Source of the DNA: Mytilus californianus
Taxonomy: Eukaryota; Mollusca; Bivalvia; Mytilida; Mytilidae
Length of the DNA stretch: 64,000 nt
Direction of reading: 5' to 3'
Assembly: GCF_021869535.1 (NCBI RefSeq)
Contig: NW_026262679.1
Span: forward strand, 86,611,143-86,675,142
Below, piece by piece: positions 49,801 to 59,460 of this stretch. A program made the position numbers and the translations under genes. The notes under the pieces are model-generated. The model was not told where the DNA came from. It saw only the letters and a list, made by a program, of their open reading frames with translations, and ran no database searches. Position 1 is the first letter of the stretch. Each line of letters starts with the position of its first letter.

Positions 49801-52800
49801 TTTTCAGTTGTTGTCCATTCGTTTGATGTGTTTTGTCATTTGATTTTGCCATGTGATTAGGGACTTTCCGATTGAATTTTCCTCGGAGTTCAGTATTTTT
49901 GTGATTTTTATTTTTGTTTCATGTAATTATATTACAACTGTTCTGTCAAATCTCTATCAACAGCAAATAATCAAATTCTGCATTTGTTTATACCATGAAT
50001 TTTTTTTAATTTCTAAACCAAATTTTCAATAAATTTCTATGACAATATCAACATCATGTACAAACACATACAAAAGATGTACAAACATACATATAACATA
50101 CAAATAATGATGATAAACACCTACAGTTAGTTGGTTCTTCTCCAAAATGTGTCCATCCAATTTCACGTTTTCTTCAACGGATGTTGAACCGGAAGTTACA
50201 AACAGCTGTGAAGTTACACAATCCAAAAATGAGTCGGATCCAAATAGATATTTACAGTTGAAATTCGAATTTTCCACGCAATAAGTCGATGGGCGCCATC
50301 TGTAACCAGGTTATTTTGGTCGTATATTAAAATAAACACCTCAGGATCAATGGATTCGTTTTATTCTGATGTAATATATATAATATATATATATATATAT
50401 ATAATGACCCTGGAATACAAATACAAATGATCAGTACAAAAAAATATAACTCTATTCATTCTAGGTGACAATACCTAAAATACAATACTCAAATATTTCC
50501 TACTGGACAACTATGGTTTTCCGTGTTATTGACTTACAAATCTATTTACAGAGAATGTTAATTATGAGAAAAATTATTCTCATCATAAATTACACATCTT
50601 AACATTTAACATATTGAATTCTACCAAATATTCTTCTGATAGTCATTTACAGGTCATTCCATTCATATTAATAATAACATTGTATTAGTTCACACAAAGC
50701 AAAGCGTACAGTAACATAACACAATAAACTTATTAAACCAAATATTATAGCCATGCTCAAGACACATGTTAAGCACAAAAACAAACATATAAACAGAATA
50801 CAAAACCTACCATGTATGAGGTACAAAGGTCCTGTATATATACAATATGGAATCTTCTACATGATATACGAACAGTTTGGTTCAAATATCTGTAATAAAA
50901 ATATTAACATAACTATTGTGTTTATAATTTACGTATTAAATCATCAAATCATTTAATAGTTTAGAATATATCTTAACGTACAAATTACTATTTTATCTCT
51001 TTACTATTACTTATTTTTACTAAACTGAGTTATTCATATAATTTTATTGTTTATGACTTAAAAATACTTACAAAATGATTTATTTGACTGTGTCAATTTA
51101 GAACCGATTTAAACAATATTTAATATACTTTTATATGTTTAAATCTATTTTATACACCTTTTACTTTGAAATCATTCATTCTGGCCATTCATACAAAATC
51201 ATCAAGTAGAGAAAACTGACCTGATAATAGAATCAAAGATGTCCACAAATATGAATATATCAAAGCAACAGCACACAACTATTCAAATCAAAGTATAAGT
51301 AAATTCTGACTTAACTATAGAATTTCCCTCCAAAATGACCATATGAAGAAATTGGCCAATTATCACAAAGAAGAGAAAGTTTCACAATACAAACTAGTAA
51401 AACCCAGAGAGTAAACAAATAACCAATATATCAAAACTCACTGAGCCATGAAAAAATCATACAATGAACATAACCACTGAAGCATGACAAGAAACTACCC
51501 AATAAGTACTTAGAATTAAAAATATTACACTCATCAAATATATAGTATCACAATATGTAAAGGTTCGACAATACTTGGTCATTTTTTATGAAGATTTAAA
51601 GCCCAAGGCGTAGCCGAGGTTTTTAAATGTTCATAAAACATGACCAAGTATTGTCTGACCAATTTAGAACATATTCACACTTTCGAGTGACCTTACAAAA
51701 TTATCCTTTCCCATTGTAATATTCAAACCTTGATAAGAATTCACTTTTTATAATGAAGTGTTAACTAGGTTAACAAAAGGAATGTATAACATAGGTAATG
51801 ATCATTTCAGTGGATGGAATGAAATAGTACTAACATAGTTTTGTGAGGACAAAAAGGATAAATTGTTCAAACATTGAGTTTTTCTTCTGCTTCAGGTAAA
51901 ATTTAATACTTTTATACCTTAAATTTCTTGATTTTAAAAAGCACACAATGTTATATAAATCAGCTTTTTGAAATTTGTATATTTTTTGATAGTTATAAAA
52001 CTCACTCTATATATATTTGAATTACAACCATTCAACATCAAATGCTTACTTTTTATTGGTGAATGTACATTTATTGTGTTTTTTTTCAAACAAAAATCCT
52101 TTGCTTTATATATCAGCAATCTGACATAGTTTTCTTGAAAGAAAAAAAAATAATTGACTCGAATGCCTGGTATCAAAATTGAATAAAAGATTATTTACCT
52201 ACATCTTTGCCCCCATTTCATTTTTTGTTTGTTATATATATGTACCATGATAAACATTTGCAAAATTCAAAATGTTTTTTTATAATTCTATTTTCTTTCA
52301 TCTTTAATCAGTAGGCTATTTTCCCAAGGAAAATGCCTCAGGGAATTGTACACTTCGTTAGGGTAGTTATTAAGAGTTCCCTTTCATAATTAATCTACAA
52401 TGTAAAGCTTTTTATAGTGCATGGAAAGCCATGTACTATGAAAATAAGAAGGGAAAAAACTGACTTTTCATTGGACGAGAAGGGGTGAGTATGTACAAAC
52501 AAAGTATAGTACAAAATTAAAAATATCGAAATTAACACACTACCACATGAGGAGTCTCTAACTAACAATTACTTGAGGCTGAATAAAAACTAAATACAGG
52601 TTTGGGCCAAGTAAATCCACAGTTTAATTATAATTCCAATTAGATGCAAACATAATTGATAAATATAGCCAAAGACAAAATTACATAGATCTGCAAAACT
52701 GTGGTACTCATAACAAACAAAACTACAAATTAACTAAATACTAGTAAAAAGAAACACATGCAATAAACAAAGTGGTGCGGTGGGTGGGAATGAAATGTCG

Positions 52801-55800
52801 TCCGAAGGCAGACGAGCACAGCGGTAATCCAACACCAGTCTGGCATGTAAAGATAAATATTGATCAAGACCCCCTTGATGCAAACGGCAGAGTTAATTTT
52901 ATTTTGATTAATAATATATTAAGAATAAATACCCCATAAAAATGGACTGATCTAGATATTTGCATGGCGTTGTCAGTTTATTTTCGACTTATGAGTTTGA
53001 ATGTACCTCTGGTATCTTTCGCCTCTCTCTTGAAGAATATTGTCATTTTCAAATTCTACATTGGCAATGTTGTAGTTTCGGAGCGGCTTTTTACCACAGA
53101 ATACCACAGACCCCTCAAAATATACTACAGAACTACACAAGTTACAATAAAACTACCGAAATATACCACAGAAGATTAAAATTAGTTTATAAAATGCAAA
53201 TCTAATAATTCGGAATTATATTATTTCTATAATTCGGGTTACACCAATGACTTGACGATTGACTGAATGAGATAAAAATTATCATAACTTTTTGTTATTT
53301 GGCATATTTTTTTTAAATTTGGAGACTTTTGAGACACTACACTAATGCATTGTAATAATGAAAATATAAAATAAACACTTAAAGTAATATTTATGGTAAA
53401 AAAAAATTTACCGCACGGTTTTCACAGTCCCTGATCAATATATGCTTTGAATATATTGAACTGATTGATAAAAAAATTCTATCATGCCACGTTCTATGCT
53501 CATTTTAACACGGGTAGGCATTATATTTGTCAACATTTAACACCTCGCTTACGCTCGGTATTAAGATAATGACAAATATAATGCCTACCCATGTTAAAAG
53601 GAGCATAGAGCATGCCATGAAAGAATTATTTCTTAAATGAATACAAAAATAAACGACCAATAGCACATGTCTTCTCCTCTTCGTTTTAATTGATTGAAAA
53701 TAAGTTTTTACGACTAAAATGCATGACAACTTATTTTATATTAAGAGGAATAAAGACAATAAGGGTCAAACAACCATCGAAATTCGAGTGAGCAACAAAA
53801 AATGTCAGAAAATAAAAGAGATTAGAAACAATCTTCTCAAAATGGATTGTTACTAAGACGAGTAACACGATTCGCGCACTGTGATAGACACGAGTATTCC
53901 AGAAGGATATGTGCAATACCAGCTTCACATGTAAGAAACGACGAGTACCATTCATTCTGATGGTCAAGTAAGGTCATGAACAAGGAAATAACGAATGAAT
54001 TATGACTATCATATGCACAAACTATGTTTCGGGTGCTGTTTTAAACCATTCAAAACAGTTTTAAAGCACTTGATATTAACCGTTAATATAAATAGTTTAA
54101 AGAGAAGTTAACAAATTTACAAATTTACTTAGTAAGAAAGAACTATAGATTGACACCACACAATGAAACATAATCGTTACAGTTAGCTATTTTTTTCTTT
54201 TAAAGGAACAAATTGGAATAACCTAAGAGGTACGTAAAATTAGTCTATGTCTTGTAACAAAAATATCAAGCCATATTTAAAAAAAAACTGTTGGACACTA
54301 GAATTGGGCTTAAAGAATCATCTCATGATGTTAAAATAATCATTTTAGTAATGGACTGACGATTTGTCCATTGTAACTTATTTGTTATTCTTTCCTGCTG
54401 ATCATTTTACCTGTAACAATTTACAATTTTTCTATATCGACTTTAGTTTTTGCCAAAAAAAGCAAAACGAAATGGTTAAAAATTACCACTGAAGGACAAT
54501 AACTACTATAAATAGTTGACTGACGATCTCGACCATGTTGACTTACTTGTGGCACTTGTCTAAGACTTGCCGATCAATTTTGACGTCAAACAAGATTAAA
54601 GCCAAAAACGCAAGAAACGCAAAAATGAATAAAAATCATAATATAAGGGCAAAAGCTCCTGTAAAAAGTTGATTTATGTTTCCACTGTGCAAATTTATTT
54701 ATTGAACTTGTCTTGTTGATAATTTTTGCTATTGAAAGTTTCTCTCTTATCATTAAAATTGTCAAGATATTAGCCAAAAACTCTGCAATTTGCCAAACAT
54801 TGGCATTTTGTGTAGAACATTTTTTACAATGCATTATTTAAATTGCTAGTAGTGATGTCCTTTACAATTATTCTTCAGTAACATGGGGAAGAAATCCATT
54901 GAGCAATACCAGCTTTGTAGCTATGCCATTGACAGAGACTGATGCCAAGAGTCAGGGATTTCAGAAGATCTCAGACTGTGGAGGTATAATATACTTTATA
55001 ACATCTTATTTCCCATACACTTATACTATGGCAACACATAGAATATAATTAATGAAAGATACATTTCTTCAATTTAATTCACGTAGTTTCAAATGTAAGA
55101 AAAAAGTAAAATAACAAAAATACCGAACTCCGAGGAAAATTCAAAACGGAAAGTCCCTAAGCAAATGAAATGGCAACATCAAAAACTGAAACACATGAAC
55201 GAATGGAGAACAACTGTCATATTCCTGACTTGATCATGTTGATACAGGGTGGATTAAACCTGGTTGTATAGCTTGCTAAACCTCTCAATTGTATGACAGT
55301 TGCATAAAATCAATTATATTGTGAACACAACAAACAGACATAATAGGTAAAAATGTCAAAAATAGGGGTACAGCAGTCAACATTGTGTTATAATCTTAAT
55401 CACTACAAAAACAAGCAAATATGTCAACAAAGACAAACAAAACGGAATATAGACAAAGCACATTAGCAAAAATGAAAGACAAAACTACAAAAATTTACCA
55501 TAGTACAACAACACAATGACGGAATGTACAAGTACCGAGCCACGTCAAATGGATAAAAGAAGACACCAACCAATATTTAGTTCTTTCTTATCGTATCAGT
55601 TTTTAACAGACTAGAGAAATGTAAGTCAAACAATAGCGTCTCTCAAAACAATTTCAAAGAAAGCGATAGTACAATGTAAGGTTAAAAACATTCTACATGA
55701 ACTTTACAATTGTAAATGATTTTTGAAAAACATTATGTTATTTTTAATATTCATAAAAAGAAAAAAATCATTACGTTCAATATCTGACGCGAAAAGATGG

Positions 55801-58282
55801 TTTACATTAAAATGTAAATGCCCAAAAAATCCCAATTAGGCATTTATATTGAAACATACTAGTAAATGACGATATAGTAAATTGAATTATTTGTGGCTTG
55901 GAAGTTCCCTAGACTGAAAATGTTCTATTGTTTTAAACGTTAACATGGAAAGTCAATCTTTTTGTGCACACTTTCTCGGGAACTATGCAATAAAGTTTTT
56001 ATGTTTAGCCTTTTCTTGTTTATAATTTTTGTCACATTAAAAAAATCACTCTGTAAAGTCACAGAAAATGGAAACAAATTCATTTGAGGTTGAATTCATA
56101 ATCTATTTACATATGTATGTGTTACACTTAATATACTTTATAATTATCTTAACTTTGAAGACAATTTGTGATTATTACTAAAGAAAATTATTCTTTCCAT
56201 AACTTGTATTTCCTTTATTTTTACTTTTTTTACCTTGATAAAGATTAAAGTTTTACATAAACAGATTCTAGTGATTTACATGGCATTCGGTATGTTAAAG
56301 ACAACGATATGAATCTCATTTTGATATATGATGTGAAAGGACATATTGCTGGAATTTCTGCTGCAGTTAGTATGATACTGTATATAACCAATTTTCTTTT
56401 TAAATCAATAATTGGTGCCTGCTGCTAAACGTCTGATCGCAAACATTTTATGCCTATTCTAGGCGACCTTTTTTTTAAATCCTGAATCTGGCTAGATGGA
56501 ATTTTTCATTTTTTTCTGTAGGACCTTCAACAATGTGCAAAATTATACCGGATGGTAAGCTTTAAAGGGCCCCGGCAAGAAAAAATGTAAAACAATTAAA
56601 ATAGAAACACTAACGGCCTGATTTATGCTAAAAAGAATATACTAAGCACAAAAATTGCAGTTAGCAACCAACAACAACATCTGAATTACAGATTCCTGAT
56701 TTTGGACAAGCACAAACAGAATGTGGCGGGTTGAACACCATAAATGTAAAAATTAGTCGGAAAGTTGTTGACTTATCATATCGGCATGAAGCACAAAAGA
56801 ACTAAAATACACAAAGTACCGATCTAAGAATATTTGCAGTTACGGAAAGCTGGTTGAAAGCCAATTTCAAATAATAGATAAACATTATTTTTTTTTCGAT
56901 TAAACATCAATTTAGTAGGCAATCAATAACGGATTTAGTATAAAGATGTCATACATAGTGTAAGAAAAGAATGACCTTGTGCAATGCAAGCTTTAATATT
57001 GGTTTTCGGCTTGTTTGTTGTTCGTGGAGCACAAGTGAGTTCTGTCAATGATTTCCTAATTTTTATTTTTTCCCTGATTTTTCAGGTTTCAACTAATCTT
57101 GCAAATGGATGGCCACACGCCTTTCTGAAGGGACATCCCTTTATCAAGTCCGGCAATCACCATCATATTTCTGCATATTTTGTTGATCCTGGTATGTATC
57201 TAAATGTGCTTACTAAATTCCGCTCCTTTAAAGTGCTTTCAATGGTTTTTTTATTTGGTTAAACATTTCTTATCAAAGCATACAAAATACTACCGACTAC
57301 CGTTTTGCTTAAGGTGAAGGTCACCAGGAATCAATTATGCTGTATTTAATGTAGATAACTATTCAGCGTTTACTAGTGATTTAAGCACCTACAAATTACC
57401 ACTAGTAAGATTATCTGCAGTGTTCTCCCCAGATATTTCATTTAGCATCCTGGTAAACAGGGAAATTTGAAGTACCATCTTGTTTCTAAAAATTATAGCA
57501 TCACATCCAAAACACTATCTATAAGAAAACCAATTCAGATAGCATCACACTCAAGAAGTATAGCATCACATTACCATGATGCTAAAATGCCCTGGGGATA
57601 ACACTGATTTGATGAGGGTGAAAATCACTAAAGAAGCTAAGGATAAGTAATTCAGTAGTTGTCAAATGAAATAAATATAAAATCTATCAAGTGCAAGGGA
57701 TTGTATAAGTTTGTTAGTTGCATATAAGTTACCCATGTGTACCATTAAAAATCCATCTTTTTTTGTATTCTTAGTATTCTTAAGGAATAGCAATACTTCC
57801 TGACTGATTTGACAGAACACTTTTATATAACTATATATGAAAGTATAAAGATAGTTTTGTTTTTGATAAGACAAGCTTTGCGACTGAAACAATATAGTTT
57901 GTAAATTTTTCGATGCATCCATATACTTTTCTATCAAAAACTTATATGAATGACAATTATTTCTCAGTTATTTAATTGATCTCTGGAGGTATTAAATTTT
58001 GTTTGTCAGCCTAGCAATATCTAGGTGCATATATCTCTTGTGGTCATGTTGAATTTGATTATTTATCATGCTATCACATATTTATTATCATATTTATTAT
58101 CTTTATAGCAATTATTTGTGCCTCTGGTAGATCTACAGCCCTTTACCATCAACAGGGTGTAGGAACGGATCTATACATTCAGAACGGAACAGATCCGATT
58201 GCTGACTCCATCAAAATACCACATCTTCGGAGTGGAATAACTTATACTCACTGGACAAAAGGAAAATGTTTTCCAACAATGG
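34786..58282 (+). CDS. Locus B: paralogous secreted protein, exons 1-5 (3' end missing)
   Basis: Exons: 34786-34858, 54879-54983, 56265-56365, 57086-57191 and 58109-58282, all open, GT-AG and in the same phases as locus A. The product starts MMKYLLLVALALCAVHSNGF (signal peptide) and runs through the serine that replaces the stop of locus A. Exons 6-7 do not occur before 64000. Similarity to A ends near 59460, so the locus is either truncated or its last exons lie beyond a LINE-filled intron. Intron 1 would be about 20 kb because it contains the LTR element. The function is unknown. Confidence 0.65.
34859..35197. other. Start of locus B intron 1
   Basis: Similar to the intron 1 start of locus A up to about 35035, with a small internal duplication of 'gctgtgctagtttgtt' (34975-35025). 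A C-rich tract follows, up to the LTR boundary at 35198. Confidence 0.6.
35198..36534 (-). repeat. LTR of Ty3/Gypsy element (3' LTR)
   Basis: On the - strand the LTR runs TGTGGTAGTG...CCTGGTTACA, that is TG...CA, 1,337 bp. It matches 50301-52547. It is followed inward (36535 on) by the purine tract 'cctgcagcggggagta' on the - strand, a typical polypurine tract. AT-rich, with no ORF. Confidence 0.85.
36568..37250 (-). pseudogene. Gypsy pol C-terminal tail
   Basis: A 154-codon ORF (36568-37032) is acidic and contains PVRRSTRSRKPPAWYTSGDY, the sequence that typically closes Gypsy polyproteins after integrase. A preceding piece in another frame (37033-37200) reads SKKKDHIKHSLKKQDKPEEG and an acidic run, so one frameshift separates them. 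Confidence 0.75.
37260..37830 (-). pseudogene. Gypsy integrase remnant lacking the catalytic core
   Basis: The - strand encodes an integrase N-terminal zinc-binding region (HNDMGHPGKQRTLSLLKDRF, then YWPRMDKDVEHWIEQCGRC). It then passes within about ten codons, after a frame change, into the C-terminal part (MYDTKVRGANISIGDKVLVR, KWEEEPY). The whole D,D35E core is missing. The join lies in 'aaaacaaaagcaga' near 37415. Confidence 0.8.
37916..38876 (-). mobile_element. PLE 3' fragment inserted in Gypsy pol
   Basis: A 961-bp reverse-complement copy of the PLE tail, with the same 3' end as the other copies. It is flanked by a 7-bp direct repeat TATATTA (37909-37915 and 38877-38883). ORFs here (for example 38144-38497 +) are repeat sequence. 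The Gypsy frame upstream and downstream rejoins across the insert. Confidence 0.85.
38884..39430 (-). pseudogene. Gypsy RNase H domain
   Basis: Encodes WGNEQERAFEQLKEKLISAP, then SYELHTDASGDVLSAVLYQE, MISYASRSLSKAEKNYATHK and, after a frameshift near 39085, DSNPLIYVLTSAKLDATGHR and LSPFDFDILYRPGKAN. This is the usual order of the Ty3/Gypsy RNase H with the connection to integrase. One frame break; catalytic-type DASG and KRE residues are visible. Confidence 0.8.
39431..40330 (-). pseudogene. Gypsy reverse transcriptase
   Basis: The N-terminal part (40017-40325) reads RYRRIPTAMYDEVRSHLRQL and IIRPSHSLYASYVVLVKKKD. Downstream pieces in changing frames include KFFSVVDMKS, RTAFTVAP, NRLPFGLTNSPATYHRLM, the FIDDIIIF catalytic box and EDIRRFVGFVGYYRRFI. 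Several frameshifts and stops, including one in the YQV*IKDEH region. Non-functional. Confidence 0.8.
40549..40806 (-). pseudogene. Gypsy protease C-terminus/RT linker
   Basis: In this frame the - strand reads GTNILETLMSELKQQHG and continues to IIIPPNTEKIVEGY, the sequence that usually follows the aspartic protease of these elements. The reading frame runs into the gag ORF end in another frame, so a frameshift separates them. Confidence 0.6.
40803..41663 (-). pseudogene. Gypsy gag fused to protease remnant
   Basis: The ORF from Met at 41663 (MAEGGKSLEEVVV) contains a capsid-like region (PPKLTWFSGENAKGELIFDL, then SLRGEAGRVVLRLGTDISVN). About two thirds along it passes from HDSGMVQD straight into AGGTQLPYLGFIEA, which belongs to the protease. 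The CCHC zinc knuckle and the protease active site are therefore deleted. The first 11 codons upstream of 41663 are probably not translated. Confidence 0.75.
41664..43744. other. AT-rich leader-like region, no gene
   Basis: Very AT-rich DNA upstream of gag. At 42325-42460 there are four imperfect units of about 40 bp with 'agtatatctcagaagatata'. Long oligo-A stretches and a (gtgtg)-rich patch at about 43610 are present. It may be the retrotransposon leader, but no landmark proves it. Confidence 0.45.
43757..44110 (+). repeat. Mussel-type interspersed repeat, long copy
   Basis: Starts 'agatgtggtatgagtgccaa' and continues with 'gtacggtcttcaacacgga', 'agctataaagagcccca' and 'acagcgggtttaaa'. 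The longest copy in the window; other fragments at 1-118 (-), 10300 (+), 19388 (+) and 56555 (+). Confidence 0.7.
44111..44929. other. No gene seen
   Basis: AT-rich; one 79-codon - strand ORF (44311-44550) without motif. Confidence 0.4.
44930..46370 (-). pseudogene. Penelope-like reverse transcriptase, second family, decayed
   Basis: - strand pieces: VVVV near 46290, PTMYWLPKLNKKPFKFRFIS (46150), GIPMGTNWAP (about 45620), NNTFRYLDDIFSLNNPEFSK with a YLDD box (45500), PFLDLNISISKGKLHTKIYD, then a C-terminal part to about 44930 (FHRDKDLISKFG, ISHPKFYG). Stops and frameshifts throughout. It differs from the + strand PLE next to it in most residues outside the core, so it is a separate family. 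Confidence 0.8.
46409..47311 (+). pseudogene. PLE N-terminal region
   Basis: 300-codon ORF containing HDKYVVVPADKASNNIVFIC, a block that usually precedes the RT in PLEs. A frameshift near 47225 moves the sequence into another frame that continues with LPSLYWIPKLHKTPYKERYI and reaches a TAG at about 47409 (after GLQK). It is otherwise well preserved, with few stops. Confidence 0.75.
47410..48494 (+). pseudogene. PLE reverse transcriptase, split by its own tail fragment
   Basis: The first part (GVNQMWILKNSKDLL, FDFSTLYTDIPHAQLKDRLY) is open to 47650. A 98-bp insert follows, and the frame resumes at about 47748 with NNSYFVKNHTEST, QTVGIPMGTNCAPLLADLFL, RYIDDVLSLNNP with the catalytic YIDD intact, TKIYDKRDD, YGVYISQLIRYSRAC and YGHHHELVDPYDV. 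The stop at 48492 ends it. Without the insert and the N-terminal frameshift this would be the least damaged RT in the window. Confidence 0.85.
47650..47747 (+). mobile_element. 98-bp PLE 3'-end fragment inside the PLE RT
   Basis: Matches the last ~100 bp of the same family's tail (49688-49785; 'gcgtttccctcagttttag' to 'tgcctttattta'). It replaces about two codons of the conserved 'LVLG.' segment and adds a stop (TAG). Confidence 0.8.
49786..50300 (-). other. Retroelement leader with primer-binding site
   Basis: Next to the LTR (50301 on) the - strand reads 'ga' then TGGCGCCCAT, a standard tRNA primer-binding site start. Further in is an 83-codon ORF (50026-50277) without domain. The part at 49800-49910 is a reverse-complement mussel repeat related to 18140-18260. 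Confidence 0.6.
50301..52547 (-). repeat. LTR of Ty3/Gypsy element (5' LTR), with insertion
   Basis: Same TG...CA ends as 35198-36534 but 2,247 bp long. The extra length is a foreign segment at about 51556-52496. A deletion of about 46 bp near 51205 and a TA-repeat expansion at 50376-50402 also separate the two LTRs, so the copies have aged independently. Confidence 0.85.
51556..52496. mobile_element. Unclassified 0.94-kb insertion in the LTR
   Basis: Absent from the other LTR between 'caatat' and 'caaag'. Its left end is a palindrome: 'cgacaatacttggtcat' (51564) against 'atgaccaagtattgtctg' (51640), with a GC-richer loop 'ccaaggcgtagccgagg'. The remainder is AT-rich with no transposase. Class unknown. 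Confidence 0.65.
52548..52945. other. Locus B intron 1, no gene
   Basis: No similarity to locus A and no ORF. Contains 'ggtgcggtgggtgggaatg' and AT-rich DNA up to the start of the paralogous block at about 52946. Confidence 0.45.
53476..53737. mobile_element. Palindromic MITE, B copy
   Basis: Counterpart of 13215-13460. Here the inner palindrome is complete (53476-53627, loop 'cacctcgcttacgctcgg') and the right outer repeat is present (about 53690-53737), but the left outer repeat is missing. The two loci thus keep different parts of one nested structure. Confidence 0.65.
54879..54983 (+). CDS. Locus B exon 2
   Basis: Acceptor TTCTTCAG|TAACATGG, donor GGAG|GTATAA, phase 1/1. Encodes (V)TWGRNPLSNTSFVAMP to KISDCG. 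Ser replaces the first Cys found in A, so that Cys is probably not part of a conserved disulfide. Confidence 0.8.
56265..56365 (+). CDS. Locus B exon 3
   Basis: Acceptor TAAACAG|ATTCTAG, donor GCTGCA|GTTAGT, phase 1/0. Encodes (D)SSDLHGIRYVKDNDMNLI to GHIAGISAA, two residues shorter than in A. Confidence 0.8.
56555..56750 (+). repeat. Mussel-type interspersed repeat, B copy
   Basis: Counterpart of 19388-19600 in intron 3; shared by descent. Confidence 0.65.
56984..57034 (+). CDS. Possible alternative first exon, B copy
   Basis: Encodes MQALILVFGLFVVRGAQ, then GTGAGT and a 51-nt GT-AG interval (57035-57085) before exon 4. Same layout as 19820 in A; only one residue differs in the 17. Confidence 0.35.
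57086..57191 (+). CDS. Locus B exon 4
   Basis: Acceptor TTTTTCAG|GTTTC, donor CCTG|GTATGT, phase 0/1. Encodes VSTNLANGWPHAFLKGHPF to HISAYFVDP. Confidence 0.8.
57418..57606. mobile_element. hAT-like MITE (CAGTGTT ends), only in locus B
   Basis: 189 bp with ends 'cagtgttctccccag' and, inverted, 'cagtgttatccccag'. Inverted similarity extends to 'ttagcatc'. Locus A has no insert at the matching site (about 20251). CAGTGTT is a common start for hAT-family ends; an 8-bp target duplication is not clean. Confidence 0.7.
58109..58282 (+). CDS. Locus B exon 5, open
   Basis: Acceptor CTTTATAG|CAATT, donor ATGG|GTACGT, phase 1/1. Encodes (A)IICASGRSTALYHQQGVG, TDLYIQNGTDPIADSIKI and WTKGKCFPTM. It has TCC (Ser) at the stop position of locus A. 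Confidence 0.8.
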
Positions 58283-59460
58283 GTACGTTATTTCTATAGG
58301 AATCAAAAACGAAAAGAACAGTTTCTTGTGATCTGGTGAAGGAATTATCAAACAGATTTATACTTTTTAGGTGTAATACATTACTCTGTAAAATGAAAAG
58401 ATAGGTATCCAGTGAGTCTCATTTATATCGACAAATAAATCAACAACACACACATCCAAGAACGGAAAGAAATTACAGTAAGTAAGTAAGTAAGTAAAAA
58501 TCTCCGTGTCAAACATGAGCTGCAGTAGTGCTGTTTATTGTATGCATAAATATATTGCCTATATGAATTGATGTTAAATTAATCCAAACCGGAATTATTC
58601 ATGGCTAATTACTACCAAATTAAAAAGAATTACGAAATAACCACTGATGCAAACTCTGAAACAACAGTCACGTTGCTTTGCTAAACTTTCATAAGTCAGC
58701 ATAGCGTAGCAGTGAATACGTTACTACTGTTTCGGAGTTCGCCACTGACGATGTTCCTGAATTGTGACAGGCACATGAGTATGTTGCGGTGTAAAAGTGT
58801 GGGTTTTATTAAGATCTCAAACCTCCTCAAGTTGCTCTCGATACGTTAACTATCAAAACATGTTTGAAAAAACACACAATGAAATAAGTACAGGATAAGC
58901 ACGTAACTCTTAAATATTGGTGTACTAGCTAGGTATCAAAAACGAAAAGAATAAACGATAGTGCTAATAATAAACAATGCTATTATTGTGGCAAATTTTT
59001 TGAAATAATTTTCCAACAAATTATTGGTCGGAGACTATTACTTCAATTTTAGAGGTACAAATATCAATATTGGGTATTTTTATTAATAATTTAAGTAATC
59101 TTCTCAAACACCTTCTTTAGCATTCCTAGAATAATACAAATGAGTTCTTAACAATTTCTTGATAGAAAATATCTCTAATGATTTATGATATGATAATAAT
59201 AATAATAAGTTATTGTTTTAAAGTGTCACGTATTGATTAACAGTTGAACACTATGCAATTAAACATATGCAATATTTAAATAATAAAGACCAAGTCAAAC
59301 AAATTGACTTATGAGACATTGTAAAAATATATTACAAATTTGTATACATATATACTAATATCCTTATCAAAATCGCATTGAACAGTTTCATCAATTGTTA
59401 TGAATCAAATTAATATCACAAACAGGTCAACATTTGTTATATAACTTTGGACATAATGTA

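Larger units (their letters stand above)
35198..52547 (-). mobile_element. Decayed Ty3/Gypsy retrotransposon with nested insertions
   Basis: On the - strand the order is 5' LTR (50301-52547), primer-binding site, leader, gag, protease remnant, RT, RNase H, integrase remnant, a C-terminal acidic tail and 3' LTR (35198-36534). PLE copies are nested at 37916-38876 and 46409-49785, plus others. Flanks outside the LTRs ('tgtaag' and 'tgagga') do not form a target-site duplication, so this may be two elements joined by recombination. Coding parts carry frameshifts, stops and deletions; it cannot be autonomous. Confidence 0.7.
52946..59460 (+). repeat. Segmental duplication, paralogous to 12662-14575/15951-22152
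   Basis: Colinear with locus A from the short PLE tail in intron 1 to 'ggacataatgtaaa'. Differences are substitutions and small indels, plus B-only inserts at 55855-56010 and 57418-57606. It carries exons 2-5 of locus B. Confidence 0.9.
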
